Shown: in pieces, positions 36,474 to 46,537 of the stretch
Layout of the letters: every line of letters begins with the position of its first letter
Position numbering within the stretch: the stretch's first letter is position 1
Assembly: GCA_947497475.1 (NCBI GenBank)
Contig: CANMGS010000001.1
Coordinates: forward strand, 992,001 to 1,056,000
Reading direction: 5' to 3'
Source: an uncultured Amylibacter sp.
GTDB taxonomy: Bacteria > Pseudomonadota > Alphaproteobacteria > Rhodobacterales > Rhodobacteraceae
Length of the DNA: 64,000 nt
Notes under the pieces: model-generated
Told to the model about the DNA's origin: nothing
Seen by the model: the letters and a program-made list of their open reading frames with translations, nothing else
Database searches by the model: none
Made by a program: the position numbers and the translations under genes

Positions 36474-37570
36474 GCCTTAGCACCCTTTTTACCCGAGCCT
36501 AGCATTGGTGCCGCCGATTGATCCAGTGGCCATCTTGGGCGGGCGTTAAGGGATAGGTTGCTGAATGCACCCGCGCAGTACTTTTCAACGCCAACCCATG
36601 CGATCATAGCAGCGTTATCTGTGCAATATTTCAAGGGGGGTGCCAAAAAGGAAAACCCTTGTTCCACGCATAAATCTTGCAGTGCCGCACGAATTTGACT
36701 GTTGGCAGCAACACCCCCTGCTACAGCAAGAACAGGTGTTGTCGTGTCAGCCTGCTCCATAAACGCCAAACAAGCACGTCGTGTTTTTTCAGTTAACACG
36801 GCAGCAACCGCATCCTGAAACCCAGCACATAAATCAGCCTGATCGGTCACAGTCAGCCCGCCTTTTTCTTCAACAATCTGATCGCGTGCACGGCGCAATG
36901 CTGTCTTCAAACCTGAAAAGGACATGTCGCATCCAGCACGATCCAACAAAGGTCGTGGAAACTTAAACCGTTTCACATCACCCTGTGCAGCTTTTTCCTG
37001 AACCAAAGGCCCACCCGGATACCCAAGCCCTAACAGCTTTGCCGTTTTATCAAACGCTTCACCAGGTGAATCATCAATCGTACCACCAAGGCGTGTATAT
37101 TCATCCACCGAATGTACGATCAAGAACTGGCAATGCCCACCACTGATCAGCAACATCAAGTAGGGAAATGCAATGCCATCCGTCATACGGGGCGTCAAAG
37201 CATGCCCTGCCAAATGGTTCACACTGATCAGCGGTTTACTAGCGCCAACTGCTAAGCCTTTTGCACACATCACGCCGCTTAAAACACCGCCGATTAAACC
37301 AGGGCCTGAGGTCACAGAAATTGCATCAACCTCTGCCAATTTCAAACCCGCCTTATCCAGCGCGTTCTCAACACAAATATCCAACCGTTCTGCATGCGCA
37401 CGCGCTGCAATCTCTGGCACTACGCCGCCAAAATCAGCGTGTAGATCATATTGCTCAAACACTTCGGACGACAGGATTTCAGTGCCGTTTTCAACACTCT
37501 GACGCAAAACTGCAGCGGCTGTATCATCACAGCTGCTTTCCAATCCTAAGATCGTAATTGAATCTGACAT
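36470..37570 (-). CDS. tsaD: tRNA N6-adenosine threonylcarbamoyltransferase
   Basis: Transfers the threonylcarbamoyl group to A37 of tRNA with TsaB and Tsa[14 protein letters not shown] opens the ASKHA fold; the metal-binding histidines are in NHLAGHAL, and [13 protein letters not shown] and DNAAMIAW are conserved. I start at MSDSITIL (366 residues), since the codon two positions upstream is TTG. It is divergent from hemD. Confidence 0.95.
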   Translation of the reverse strand: MSDSITILGLESSCDDTAAAVLRQSVENGTEILSSEVFEQYDLHADFGGVVPEIAARAHAERLDICVENALDKAGLKLAEVDAISVTSGPGLIGGVLSGVMCAKGLAVGASKPLISVNHLAGHALTPRMTDGIAFPYLMLLISGGHCQFLIVHSVDEYTRLGGTIDDSPGEAFDKTAKLLGLGYPGGPLVQEKAAQGDVKRFKFPRPLLDRAGCDMSFSGLKTALRRARDQIVEEKGGLTVTDQADLCAGFQDAVAAVLTEKTRRACLAFMEQADTTTPVLAVAGGVAANSQIRAALQDLCVEQGFSFLAPPLKYCTDNAAMIAWVGVEKYCAGAFSNLSLNARPRWPLDQSAAPMLGSGKKGAKA

Positions 37571-37637
37571 TGCCAATCGTCGCCTTACATGTGCATTTTG
37601 GTTAAGGTTGAGTTATCACCTGACTGAAACGCAAGCA

Positions 37638-38339
37638 ATGGACAGCCGCATGAAAACACTTCTGATGATCAGGGATGAACAGCTTGCTGCTGATTTCGTG
37701 ACTGCGCTGGGTGCGGTAAACCCAGTTGTCTATGCGCCTATGGTGACGATTGAGTGGGTAAATGCAGATCAGCCTATTCCTGCCGCAGATGTATTAATTT
37801 TTACGTCCTCAAATGCTGTACGCGCCTATTGCAAAGCCATCGAAGGTCGCTCTGCAAAAGCCATATGCGTAGGGTCTGTTACTGCAAAAGCAACACGTGA
37901 TCAGGGTATTGAGGTATCTAAAACCTGTGAAACTGTCGAAGCTTTGATTGCAGATGTAAAGGGCAACCAAGATCAGTATCCATCAATTCTTTATCCAAGA
38001 GGTGAAGTTGTATCTGTAGATATTGCCCAAGCGTTGTCTGATACCGACATCAATTTAACAGAAGTTATTCTGTACAAACAAACGTTCCATGACTTGCCCC
38101 AACAGGGCATTAACGAAATCGAATCATCCCTTGTTGTGGTGCCAATTCTATCCAAAGAAATCGCTGTACGGTTCTTAGAGGCCATAACCACATTAAATTC
38201 ACGAAACGTCACTATAATTTGCATCAGTCCTGCAGTTGCTGAAATTTTCAAAGATTCCACAGGTTTTACAGTGCAAATCGCACCAAAGCCCACACGTGCG
38301 GCTTTAATACAGATGGTACAGGTCGCATTGTCGGCCTAG
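37638..38339 (+). CDS. hemD: Uroporphyrinogen-III synthase
   Basis: Closes hydroxymethylbilane to uroporphyrinogen III. The sequence is very divergent in this family; recognisable parts are DVLIFTSSNAVRAYC, AICVGSVTAKATRDQG, ILYPRGEVVSVDIAQAL and the C-terminal PTRAALIQMV. Starts at 37638 (MDSRMKTLL) and 37650 (MKTLLMI) are both possible, and neither has a strong ribosome site; a TTG at 37608 is less likely. It leads mic60 and hemY. hemC, which usually precedes it in Rhodobacter, is absent here. Confidence 0.82.
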   Translation: MDSRMKTLLMIRDEQLAADFVTALGAVNPVVYAPMVTIEWVNADQPIPAADVLIFTSSNAVRAYCKAIEGRSAKAICVGSVTAKATRDQGIEVSKTCETVEALIADVKGNQDQYPSILYPRGEVVSVDIAQALSDTDINLTEVILYKQTFHDLPQQGINEIESSLVVVPILSKEIAVRFLEAITTLNSRNVTIICISPAVAEIFKDSTGFTVQIAPKPTRAALIQMVQVALSA

Positions 38340-38411
38340 AAAACCGCAAGAAGCCCTTTAAGATCGTGAAACAGGGCCTTATATTCAATCTGTTAGTTAA
38401 AAGGTATTCCC

Positions 38412-39572
38412 GTGGCAAAAAAAGACACCGAAAACACAGATGTTGAACAGCTAGAAGACGAAGCAGAAATCGTTGAAGCTGAAGCAGAAGAAGTGATCGT
38501 CGGCGAAGATTCATCTTATGAAGATGAGTCTGAAGAAGAAATCGAACATGATGAGCATGAAGAAGAGGAAGAACATAGTTCTCTTTCTGCAAAATTCCTG
38601 CGTGCTTTGGGTATCTTTGTGGTTGGTGCAGGTGTAGCGCTTTGGGGTGGCCCGAAAGTGGCCCCTATGTTGCCAGCAGGGTTATCGCCCGTAGCAGAGT
38701 TTTTATCGCCACAAACAGATGTTTCAGCACAATTGTCTGCATTGAAAGCTGACTTTGATGCGCAATTAGAAGCGGGAAAACAAGATCCAGCCATTTCTGA
38801 TGATGTGCAGGCATTGATCGAAAAAAATGCAGCGGTGGAAATGCATGTTGATACATTAGGTGCAAGCGTTACAGAGTTGTCTGAAACTTTGCAAAAAATC
38901 CAAGCGGATATAGCAACGTTGGAAACGCGCCAAAGCTTGACCACACAAGGTGGTGAGCTGTCCGCAGAAGCATTGAAAAACTTTGAAGAAAAGTTGGCGG
39001 CAATTTCTGCAGCACAGTTAAAGTTGAACAACAGCCAAAACTCAGCCGTAGAAGCGAAACAAACCGCAGAAGAGAAATTGAAATTAGCTGCTGCAACACG
39101 CGCCGTTGGTCAGATTGCGGATGCATTAAAAACAGGTGCACCGTTTAATGATGTTCTGGCTGGGTTTGGTGATGTAAACATACCAACAGCTTTGGCAGAT
39201 ATTGCAGAAACAGGCACGACGTCTTTGAGTGCTTTGAAAAAACAACTACCGGCATTGGCGCGGACGGCAATTCGTGAAGATGCTGCTGCAAACGCAACAG
39301 ATACAGTTGTGGGTAAATTCACATCCTTCCTGAAATCGCAGGTTGGTACCCGATCATTAGAGCCACAGGCGGGTGATGCTGTTGATGCCGTATTCTCGCG
39401 GATCGAAGCAGCGCTTGCAGATGGAAATTTGAGTGATGCATTGACAGAAGCGGGTGTATTGTCAGATGCAGCAAAAACCACATTGAGTGGTTGGCTCGCA
39501 TCGTTGGGTGCATTGGATGCAGCGACAAATGCGTTGAATGAATTACAACAAAAATTAACGTCACAAGGCTAG
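38412..39572 (+). CDS. Mic60/mitofilin homologue (COG4223)
   Basis: An acidic first 60 residues (Glu/Asp tract) are followed by one membrane helix (LGIFVVGAGVALWGG), a long coiled coil at about 95-230 (Ala/Lys/Glu/Gln-rich) and the C-terminal mitofilin-like domain. In Alphaproteobacteria Mic60 shapes cristae-like intracytoplasmic membranes and is encoded next to hem genes, as here. The start is GTG with AAAGG upstream. 386 residues. Whether this organism makes such membranes cannot be told. Confidence 0.85.
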   Translation: MAKKDTENTDVEQLEDEAEIVEAEAEEVIVGEDSSYEDESEEEIEHDEHEEEEEHSSLSAKFLRALGIFVVGAGVALWGGPKVAPMLPAGLSPVAEFLSPQTDVSAQLSALKADFDAQLEAGKQDPAISDDVQALIEKNAAVEMHVDTLGASVTELSETLQKIQADIATLETRQSLTTQGGELSAEALKNFEEKLAAISAAQLKLNNSQNSAVEAKQTAEEKLKLAAATRAVGQIADALKTGAPFNDVLAGFGDVNIPTALADIAETGTTSLSALKKQLPALARTAIREDAAANATDTVVGKFTSFLKSQVGTRSLEPQAGDAVDAVFSRIEAALADGNLSDALTEAGVLSDAAKTTLSGWLASLGALDAATNALNELQQKLTSQG

Positions 39573-39584
39573 ACGGGATATATT

Positions 39585-41012
39585 ATGATTTGGTCATTGG
39601 TAAGAATTATACTTTTTATTGGCATTATCGCCCTCATTACCTTTGGCATTGTGTTTGTCATTGAAACAGGTGGCGAGGTACGCTTGTCGTTAGCTGCAAA
39701 AGAATACAGTTTTAGCCCGCTTATGGGGATCATTGGATTGGTTCTATTACTAGCGGCTCTTTGGGTTGTGAAAGTCGCTTTGGGTTTGATGTCTGCCGTG
39801 TTCCATTTCTTTAATGGCGATGAAACGGCGATTACACGTTATTTCAACCGTAATCGTGAAAAGAAGGGTTTCGATGCATTAGCCGAAGGAATGGTTGCCT
39901 TGGCTGCTGGCGAAGGCAAAACAGCGATGGCAAAGGTGACCAAAGCCGAACGTATGTTGCAACGTCCAGAACTGACAAACCTTGTAAATGCACAAGCGGC
40001 GGAAATGTCTGGTGATACGCAAAAAGCTTTGAAGTATTACAAAAGTTTGTTGGAAAATGACCGTACCCGTTTTGTAGGTGTTCGTGGCTTGATGAAGCAA
40101 AAATTGGCTGAAGGTGACACTGACACGGCTATGAAGTTAGCACAAAAAGCATTTGCTTTACGCCCTGCGCATGAAGAAACGCAAAACCTATTATTCGAAA
40201 TGCAATCTGACTCAGGTGACTGGGCTGGTGCGCGCGAAACTGTTGCTACGAAAGTACGCAAGGGCAGTTTGCCTAAAGATGTGGGTCGTCGTCGTGAAGC
40301 GATTTTAGCTATGGCGGATGCAAAAGATTTGTTGGATGCAGATAAAATTGAAGCGGGTAAAAACGCAGCGATTAACGCGAACAAATTGGCCCCAACATTG
40401 ATCCCAGCAGCTGTACTTGCCGCAGAAATGCAAACGCTTGCAGGTAATAAATCTGCGGCGGCAAAGATCATTAAAAAGGCGTGGGCTGGCAACACACATC
40501 CTGACCTTGCAGCGGCTTTTGCCGAGATTGAAGAAAACGAAACATCTGAACAACGCTTGAAACGTTTCAATGCACTAACCAGAGTGAATGCGACCGATAC
40601 AGAGACACGTTTGCTAAAAGCTGAACTTTCTTTGGCGGATGAAGACTTTCCTGCAGCACGCCGTGGTTTGGGTGACTTACATGAAACCGAACCAACAGCA
40701 CGTTCATTGTCCATTATGGCGGCAATTCATCGTGGTGAAGGTGCAGGCGATGAAATTGTACGCGGTTGGCTGAACAAAGCTTTGGTTGCCTCTCGTGGGC
40801 CGCAATGGATTTGTTCGTCATGTAACAAAATCCATGTTGCGTGGACGCCTAAATGTGACAACTGTAAAGCGTTTGACAGTATGGATTGGAAAACGCCACC
40901 TGCCAGTGATGATATTGAACAATCGACACGTACACTACCATTCGTTGCGAGCGTTTTAACAGCAGACACAACAGAGACGGTGGAAGAAAACGAAGTGATC
41001 GAAGCGCAATAA
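39585..41012 (+). CDS. hemY: HemY-like TPR membrane protein (Orf52 type)
   Basis: Two N-terminal membrane helices (IILFIGIIALITFGIVFVI and IIGLVLLLAALWVVKVAL) carry a tetratricopeptide domain at about 90-390 (KALKYYKSLLENDRT, TAMKLAQKAFALRPAHEET). The C-terminus adds a zinc ribbon, CSSCNKIHVAWTPKCDNC, as in LapB. HemY is linked genetically to heme synthesis, and the alphaproteobacterial form is the usual neighbour of mic60. Despite the name it is not protoporphyrinogen oxidase. 12 bases follow mic60. Confidence 0.87.
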   Translation: MIWSLVRIILFIGIIALITFGIVFVIETGGEVRLSLAAKEYSFSPLMGIIGLVLLLAALWVVKVALGLMSAVFHFFNGDETAITRYFNRNREKKGFDALAEGMVALAAGEGKTAMAKVTKAERMLQRPELTNLVNAQAAEMSGDTQKALKYYKSLLENDRTRFVGVRGLMKQKLAEGDTDTAMKLAQKAFALRPAHEETQNLLFEMQSDSGDWAGARETVATKVRKGSLPKDVGRRREAILAMADAKDLLDADKIEAGKNAAINANKLAPTLIPAAVLAAEMQTLAGNKSAAAKIIKKAWAGNTHPDLAAAFAEIEENETSEQRLKRFNALTRVNATDTETRLLKAELSLADEDFPAARRGLGDLHETEPTARSLSIMAAIHRGEGAGDEIVRGWLNKALVASRGPQWICSSCNKIHVAWTPKCDNCKAFDSMDWKTPPASDDIEQSTRTLPFVASVLTADTTETVEENEVIEAQ

Positions 41013-41948
41013 TTAAGCGTTTCGTTCCTGCCATCTCTTCAAAATAAGTTTGGATGTCATTAAGTCTAAATGCGCTCCACCACCGTTTTTGAATAAAGTG
41101 ATTTCGTTATCATTTTGACGTGCAAATGTGCCGTTTGTAATATCGTAGTAATCTGCAATCACATCATCCGCGGAAATCACACCTTGTGCAACCGGAGTTT
41201 TCAATTCACCGATATGCTCTATCGTGGTTTCCCGACTGTCCACAAAAATACGCGATCGTGTTAAGGCGGTATCATTCGTTTCACGCATATCAGGGCGATA
41301 AGCACCGATCAGGTTTAAGTGTTGGCCAGCTTGCAGCCAAGCGCCATCAATGACAGGGTCGCTGGACATCGTTGCACAAGTAATGATGTCTGCAGCTTCA
41401 GTTGCGCTACATAAATCTTTTACAGGTGATATGTCGTGACGACTTGAAAGTGTTTTTGCTAAAGCAATAGCTTTATCATTATTGCGATTCCAAAGCTGGA
41501 ACTTTGCATCTGGGTAAAGCTGAGAATAGCCATCAATCATATTTGTGGAAACGGTTCCCGCACCGACAATTAGAATGTTTTTGCTATCAGGGCGTGCCAG
41601 TAGCTTTGCGCCCAGCAGTGAATCCCCAGCGGTTTTCCATTTAGTCACCAAATGGAAATCAACCAATGCTTCCAGCTCACCTGTTTCATCATCAAATAGC
41701 ATGACCCCGCCATTCACCATGGGACGATCGTTTGCTACATTGGATGGTACTATAGTTGCGCCCTTGATTGCGACACCCAACCCATCAATCCATGCAGAGC
41801 GTGATAAAAGCGTGTCATCACCACGATAAGCAAATCCATCAGCAACACTTGCCTTGGGCAACTTATGGCCGTCCTCCATTGCATCCATGACATATGCCCA
41901 TTCTAAAATGGTATCCATATCGTCAAAGCTGATAAAGGGTATGGTCAT
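41013..41948 (-). CDS. Ornithine cyclodeaminase / mu-crystallin family protein
   Basis: 311 residues with the NAD loop ILIVGAGTVSTNMIDGY and the family blocks GGVMLFDDETGELEAL and SRIFVDSRETT. Relatives act on ornithine, alanine, lysine or ketimines; the substrate is not predictable. It is the last gene of a leftward operon (sthA, yaiI-like, HAD) and abuts the HAD gene directly. Confidence 0.85.
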   Translation of the reverse strand: MTIPFISFDDMDTILEWAYVMDAMEDGHKLPKASVADGFAYRGDDTLLSRSAWIDGLGVAIKGATIVPSNVANDRPMVNGGVMLFDDETGELEALVDFHLVTKWKTAGDSLLGAKLLARPDSKNILIVGAGTVSTNMIDGYSQLYPDAKFQLWNRNNDKAIALAKTLSSRHDISPVKDLCSATEAADIITCATMSSDPVIDGAWLQAGQHLNLIGAYRPDMRETNDTALTRSRIFVDSRETTIEHIGELKTPVAQGVISADDVIADYYDITNGTFARQNDNEITLFKNGGGAHLDLMTSKLILKRWQERNA

Positions 41949-42575
41949 TTACTGTCCTATTTCTGCTTGTGTTATAAGGCCGTGATCAATCAGGCACCGT
42001 GCCCAACCTTCGGGATTTTCGAATAAATGGGTTTGCCAACCACGTGCTTTTGCTGCTGTGATATTGTCCTGACGATCATCCGCAAACAAGAGTTTTTCTG
42101 GGGCGATTCCACAATCACTCTCTAGCATCTGATAAATTTGCACGTCTGGTTTGATGACGGACATATGACCAGAGATATAGCGGCGATCAAATTCACCCAA
42201 TTCAGGGTACTTCGTTTCCGCATAAGCAAAGCTTTGAATACCAAAGTTAGACAAGGCGAAAACAGGTACGCCTTTGGCACGCAAAGCCCGTAAACAAACC
42301 CAAGACAGGTCAATCGCAGGGGTTGCCATCTCTATCCAACGGTCATGCCACATGCGGATTTCAGGTGTGAATTCAGGATATTTTTCGGCCCAAGCGTAAA
42401 TCGTATCTTTAAAGTTACCACCGCGATCCACTTCGTCATTCATGCCGTGTAAATCCACGGTTGCAAACATCGCTTTACGGCGTTCTGTACCAATGACGCT
42501 GTCATAAAACCGTTCGGGTTGCCATTCGATCAAAACATTGCCGATATCAAATACGACAGCTTCTATCTGTGTCAC
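41949..42575 (-). CDS. HAD-IA family hydrolase
   Basis: 208 residues with HAD motif [12 protein letters not shown] (nucleophile Asp; Gly replaces the second Asp, as in YihX-like phosphatases), motif II Ser in FALSNFG, motif III Lys in [11 protein letters not shown] and motif [12 protein letters not shown]. It is probably a small sugar-phosphate phosphatase. The start overlaps the DUF188 gene by four bases. Confidence 0.85.
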   Translation of the reverse strand: MTQIEAVVFDIGNVLIEWQPERFYDSVIGTERRKAMFATVDLHGMNDEVDRGGNFKDTIYAWAEKYPEFTPEIRMWHDRWIEMATPAIDLSWVCLRALRAKGVPVFALSNFGIQSFAYAETKYPELGEFDRRYISGHMSVIKPDVQIYQMLESDCGIAPEKLLFADDRQDNITAAKARGWQTHLFENPEGWARCLIDHGLITQAEIGQ

Positions 42576-43033
42576 TTAACCAATTTCCTTTTGGCTGCTT
42601 GAACTTCGCGTTCCAGCATATCTAAAAACCTAGAACGATCCGCCTTGGAAAATGGTTTCCCGCCCCCTTGTCTAAACGGATCAGCGGCACGTAAATCCGC
42701 CATTAAATCCCGTGTGGCTAATCTGTTGCCAATATTGCCCTCAGTAAACACCTCGCCATTGTGCTGTAAAACTTGGGCTTTATTGGCAACGCATTTTGCT
42801 GCCAGCGGTATATCATTTGTGACTACTACATCACCCACGCCTGCGCGGTCAGCGATCCACATATCCGCAATATCTGGCCCATCAGGAACGATCACAGTTT
42901 CAACCAGCGGATGCGGGTTTGGGCGCAAGCCACCGTTGGATACGATATAGATTTTCAGCTTATGACGATCCGCTACTTTGACAGCTTCGTCCTTTACAGG
43001 GCAAGCGTCTGCATCAACGTAAATCTGGGTCAT
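42572..43033 (-). CDS. YaiI/YqxD (DUF188) family protein
   Basis: 153 residues beginning [13 protein letters not shown], the family hallmark, with [17 protein letters not shown] and the C-terminal [16 protein letters not shown]. It has a PIN-like nuclease fold, but no activity is established. It overlaps sthA and the HAD gene by four bases on each side. Confidence 0.9.
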   Translation of the reverse strand: MTQIYVDADACPVKDEAVKVADRHKLKIYIVSNGGLRPNPHPLVETVIVPDGPDIADMWIADRAGVGDVVVTNDIPLAAKCVANKAQVLQHNGEVFTEGNIGNRLATRDLMADLRAADPFRQGGGKPFSKADRSRFLDMLEREVQAAKRKLVK

Positions 43034-44433
43034 TTTTCCAAATCAGGGTTGGGCATTCGGTTCCACGCATCAAGGCCAGCAATTTTATAAGCTTCTGCCA
43101 AGGTCGGATAGTTGAATGTGTTCTCAACAAAGTAATCGACTGTTCCATCCAGATTTAAAACAGCTTGTGCAATATGGATCAACTCTGTTGCGCCTTCTCC
43201 TACGATTTGGACACCTAATATCTTGCGGGTCTTTAAGGATACAAGCATTTTCAACATACCTGTTTTCAAGCCCATAATGTGCCCGCGTGAGGTTTCACGG
43301 AAGCGCGCAATGCCGACTTCATATGCGATCCCACGCTCAGAACATTCTTCTTCGGACATCCCACAGGTGGACATTTCTGGAACAGAATAAATCCCATATG
43401 GAAACCATGGTGATTGTTTTAATGTAGGCTCCCCTAGTGCATGACATGCTGCGACACGTCCTTGTTGTAATGATGTTGACGCCAGGCTAGGAAAACCAAT
43501 CACATCTCCGCATGCGTAGATGTGTGGTTGGGGTGTTTGATATGTGTCTTTGTCTACTAGGATCCGGTTGCGATGATCTGTTTCTAACTCACAAGCTTCT
43601 AGGTTTAACTTGTCTGTAGCACCCATGCGGCCAGCCGCAAACAACAACATCTCAGCAGCTACATTACGTCCGTTTTCCAGTTCTACATAGACTTTCTCTT
43701 CATCTGTAGAAACTTTAGTTACTGTCGATCCAAGGCGTAAATCAACGCCCATATCACGAATTTCATGGGTGAAATCTTGGATCAAAGTTTTATCGATGAA
43801 ATCCAAAAAGCTGTTGCGCGGTTCTATCAGAATAACATGAACATCAAGGGCAGCCATCATTGTGGCATACTCTACACCAATCACGCCTGCACCGATTACG
43901 ATTAAGCTACGTGGTATACGTGGCAGATTTAAAATTTCATCACCATCCAGGACTTTTTCGCCATCAAATGGGATATAGTCTGGGCGGAATGGGACTGTGC
44001 CAGTAGCCAATAAAAAGCGATCAGCCGTAAAAGTAGCGCGTTCACCATCTTCTCCGATCACTTCGATGCTGGATTTCGATGTAAAATGAGCTTCACCAAA
44101 CAATGTATCAACGCGATTTCTTGAAAACTGATGCTCTAAGACATCGACTTCGTAATCTAATGTTTTGCGCAAACGTTCGCGCAAGTCGTGTGCTTTAATC
44201 TCGTCTTTGGCGCGGTAAGAACGGCCATAGAACGACCGCTCACGATAGCCAGATAAATTCATAATCGTTTCGCGCAAAGTTTTTGATGGAATGGTGCCCG
44301 TGTGGACACAAACACCACCCACCTTTTGGCCGCGTTCGACCACCAATACTTTGCGTTTTAGTTTTGCAGCTTGAATAGCTGCGGCGCGGCCAGCTGGTCC
44401 GCTGCCGATAACGATTAGATCATAGTGACTCAT
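43030..44433 (-). CDS. sthA: Soluble (Si-specific) NAD(P)+ transhydrogenase
   Basis: Flavoprotein balancing NADPH and NADH. FAD loop [16 protein letters not shown]; the active-site region [17 protein letters not shown] lacks the CxxxxC disulfide of dihydrolipoamide dehydrogenase, which separates SthA from it; NAD domain [17 protein letters not shown]-terminal dimer domain with [15 protein letters not shown]. 467 residues, as in E. coli. It heads a four-gene leftward operon. Confidence 0.92.
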   Translation of the reverse strand: MSHYDLIVIGSGPAGRAAAIQAAKLKRKVLVVERGQKVGGVCVHTGTIPSKTLRETIMNLSGYRERSFYGRSYRAKDEIKAHDLRERLRKTLDYEVDVLEHQFSRNRVDTLFGEAHFTSKSSIEVIGEDGERATFTADRFLLATGTVPFRPDYIPFDGEKVLDGDEILNLPRIPRSLIVIGAGVIGVEYATMMAALDVHVILIEPRNSFLDFIDKTLIQDFTHEIRDMGVDLRLGSTVTKVSTDEEKVYVELENGRNVAAEMLLFAAGRMGATDKLNLEACELETDHRNRILVDKDTYQTPQPHIYACGDVIGFPSLASTSLQQGRVAACHALGEPTLKQSPWFPYGIYSVPEMSTCGMSEEECSERGIAYEVGIARFRETSRGHIMGLKTGMLKMLVSLKTRKILGVQIVGEGATELIHIAQAVLNLDGTVDYFVENTFNYPTLAEAYKIAGLDAWNRMPNPDLEK

Positions 44434-44592
44434 GTATCCCCCAGGACGTGTTTAAATATATCAAACACGAAAAAACTATATTTAAAAACACTTAAAACAA
44501 AGCTGACTTGCAAAAATAACGTTAAAATGAGCCTTTATAGCAAATTCACTTTATATATTGACGCAAATTCCTTTGCGTGTTGTGAGTTCCTT

Positions 44593-45222
44593 ATGAAAAC
44601 ACCTACCATACTACTTTTGAGCTCTGTCATGGTTGTCATCGTGATGTGCTGTGTGATGTACGTAACCGTTCTATTTATTGGCGCTCCCAAAGGCATCTTT
44701 GTGTCAATGTTGTTTTATTGGTTTGGATTGTGTTGGCCTTTGGCATATTATTTTCAAGGCTCAGACGGTTTGCGAGCCAATTTATCGCTTGCATTGCACG
44801 GGAAATCTTACATCGCTTGGCTTGTGCTGGGCGCTGCTGTTGTTGCTGGGGTTTATGCCTTTGCAACCTTGCCAAATGGTGTGCCATGGGAAGTATTTTT
44901 ATTGGCACCTATATTCGGCATTATCAATGGAACGGCAGAAGAAGTTTATTGGCGAGGGGCTTATTTAACCATAGCAAAAAAGTCAAAGGTGGTTTGGAGC
45001 ATTGGTTTAATCTTGTTTGCAGCTTGGCACTTTGCGTTCATTTTCCCGGGCGAATTGAGCTTTGTTGGTGGCCCCGCAGCATTAATCTCAGGTGCTTTCG
45101 GCGCAGGTGTTTTCTGGATGCTAATTGTTTGGCAAACTAACCATATTGGCTGGACAGTTGTTAGCCATATTTTATTCAATTCATTTTTATTTGTAGAGTT
45201 AATTGCACAAAACTTTGCCTAA
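44593..45222 (+). CDS. CPBP family intramembrane protease, short form
   Basis: Six or seven membrane segments in about 210 residues. Motif 1 is TAEEVYWRGAYL (EExxxR), motif 2 AAWHFAFIFPG and motif 3 VVSHILFNSFLF, all intact. I use the ATG at 44593 (MKTPTILLLSS); another in-frame ATG at 44527 would add 22 hydrophilic residues. Ribosome sites are weak for both. It is divergent from sthA. The substrate is unknown. Confidence 0.8.
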   Translation: MKTPTILLLSSVMVVIVMCCVMYVTVLFIGAPKGIFVSMLFYWFGLCWPLAYYFQGSDGLRANLSLALHGKSYIAWLVLGAAVVAGVYAFATLPNGVPWEVFLLAPIFGIINGTAEEVYWRGAYLTIAKKSKVVWSIGLILFAAWHFAFIFPGELSFVGGPAALISGAFGAGVFWMLIVWQTNHIGWTVVSHILFNSFLFVELIAQNFA

Positions 45223-45238
45223 AGTCTTGTCGTAAAAT

Positions 45239-45272
45239 CCCAAGATCACCCATGTTTCAGAAGGATCTTGGG
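45239..45272. terminator. Hairpin between convergent CPBP and frmA genes
   Basis: CCCAAGATC (45239-45247) pairs perfectly with GATCTTGGG (45264-45272), with a 16-base loop. T-rich DNA follows on both strands but without a clean run, so it is probably a shared, moderate terminator. Confidence 0.5.
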
Positions 45273-45291
45273 TCTTCGTAATATATATGTT

Positions 45292-46404
45292 TTAGAATTC
45301 GACAACTGCACGAATGGATTTGCCTTCGTGCATCAAATCGAAACCTTTATTGATATCATCCAGTGACATTGTGTGTGTGATCATTGGATCAATTTCGATT
45401 TTACCGTCCATGTACCAATCAACAATCTTAGGTACATCAGTACGACCGCTTGCACCGCCAAATGCAGTGCCGCGCCATGATCGACCTGTGACCAGTTGGA
45501 ACGGACGTGTGGAAATTTCTGCACCCGCTGGCGCCACACCGATAATGATGCTTTCGCCCCATCCTTTGTGTGCAGCCTCTAACGCTGTGCGCATCACACC
45601 AACGTTGCCTGTAGCATCGAATGTGTAATCTGCACCGCCACCTGTCAGCTCAACCAAATGCGCCACTAGGTCACCATCAACTTCAGATGGGTTTACAAAA
45701 TCCGTCATGCCGAATTCTTTGGCCATTGGTACTTTGCTGTCATTTAGATCAACACCAACGATTTGGTCAGCCCCTGCAAGGCGTAAGCCTTGGACAACGT
45801 TCAGACCAATACCGCCCAAGCCAAATACGATGGCTGTTGAGCCAATCTCTACCTTGGCCGTGTTGATCACAGCACCGATTCCAGTTGTAACACCACAACC
45901 GATGTAGCAAATCTTATCAAACGGCGCGTCTTTGCGTACCTTTGCCAATGCAATCTCTGGTACTACAGTGTGGTTCGCGAACGTTGAACATCCCATGTAG
46001 TGATGGATCGGTGTGCCGTCCATCATGGAAAACCGTGTTGAGCCGTCTGGCAATAGACCGGCACCTTGTGTTGAGCGAATTTTCTGACACAGGTTCGTCT
46101 TTGGATTCAAACAGTATTCGCATTCGCGGCACTCTGGTGTGTAAAGTGGTATCACGTGATCACCGACTTCCAATGATGTAACACCTTCGCCAACTTCTAT
46201 CACAACACCAGCACCTTCGTGGCCTAGAATTGCAGGAAAGATACCTTCTGGGTCATCGCCCGAGCGTGTGAACTCATCTGTGTGACAAATCCCTGTTGCT
46301 TTGATTTCAACCAATACTTCACCTGCGCGTGGACCTTCTAAATTAACGTCCATCACTTCAAGTGGTTTACCCGCCTCTAGGGCGACAGCAGCGCGTGTTA
46401 TCAT
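45292..46404 (-). CDS. frmA: S-(hydroxymethyl)glutathione dehydrogenase / class III alcohol dehydrogenase
   Basis: Oxidises the glutathione adduct of formaldehyde, and also reduces S-nitrosoglutathione. Catalytic zinc site GICHTDE and GHEGAGVV; structural zinc cysteines in CRECEYCLNPKTNLC; NAD loop VFGLGGIGLNVVQG. I start at MITRAAVALEAGKPL (370 residues) as the family does. The next step, the S-formylglutathione hydrolase gene, is not adjacent. Confidence 0.95.
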   Translation of the reverse strand: MITRAAVALEAGKPLEVMDVNLEGPRAGEVLVEIKATGICHTDEFTRSGDDPEGIFPAILGHEGAGVVIEVGEGVTSLEVGDHVIPLYTPECRECEYCLNPKTNLCQKIRSTQGAGLLPDGSTRFSMMDGTPIHHYMGCSTFANHTVVPEIALAKVRKDAPFDKICYIGCGVTTGIGAVINTAKVEIGSTAIVFGLGGIGLNVVQGLRLAGADQIVGVDLNDSKVPMAKEFGMTDFVNPSEVDGDLVAHLVELTGGGADYTFDATGNVGVMRTALEAAHKGWGESIIIGVAPAGAEISTRPFQLVTGRSWRGTAFGGASGRTDVPKIVDWYMDGKIEIDPMITHTMSLDDINKGFDLMHEGKSIRAVVEF

Positions 46405-46537
46405 GAGTTTTCTCCCAAATGTTTGAAAGTAAAGTGCTTGAACCACGCGTCAAAATCAAGTGAATTAGCAGAAACAAAGTGACCATGTCGGCTCCTACCG
46501 CTAGGGTGACGCTAATGAATTAAGAGAGACGTGTGTT

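Noticed and set aside
40037-40714. Long open frame on the minus strand opposite hemY
   Set aside because: Composition (Ser/Ala/Cys-rich, no domain) is that of an antisense shadow, and the plus-strand gene is clearly real.
43030-44433. Dihydrolipoamide dehydrogenase
   Set aside because: The redox-active CxxxxC is missing; the [10 protein letters not shown] form belongs to SthA.
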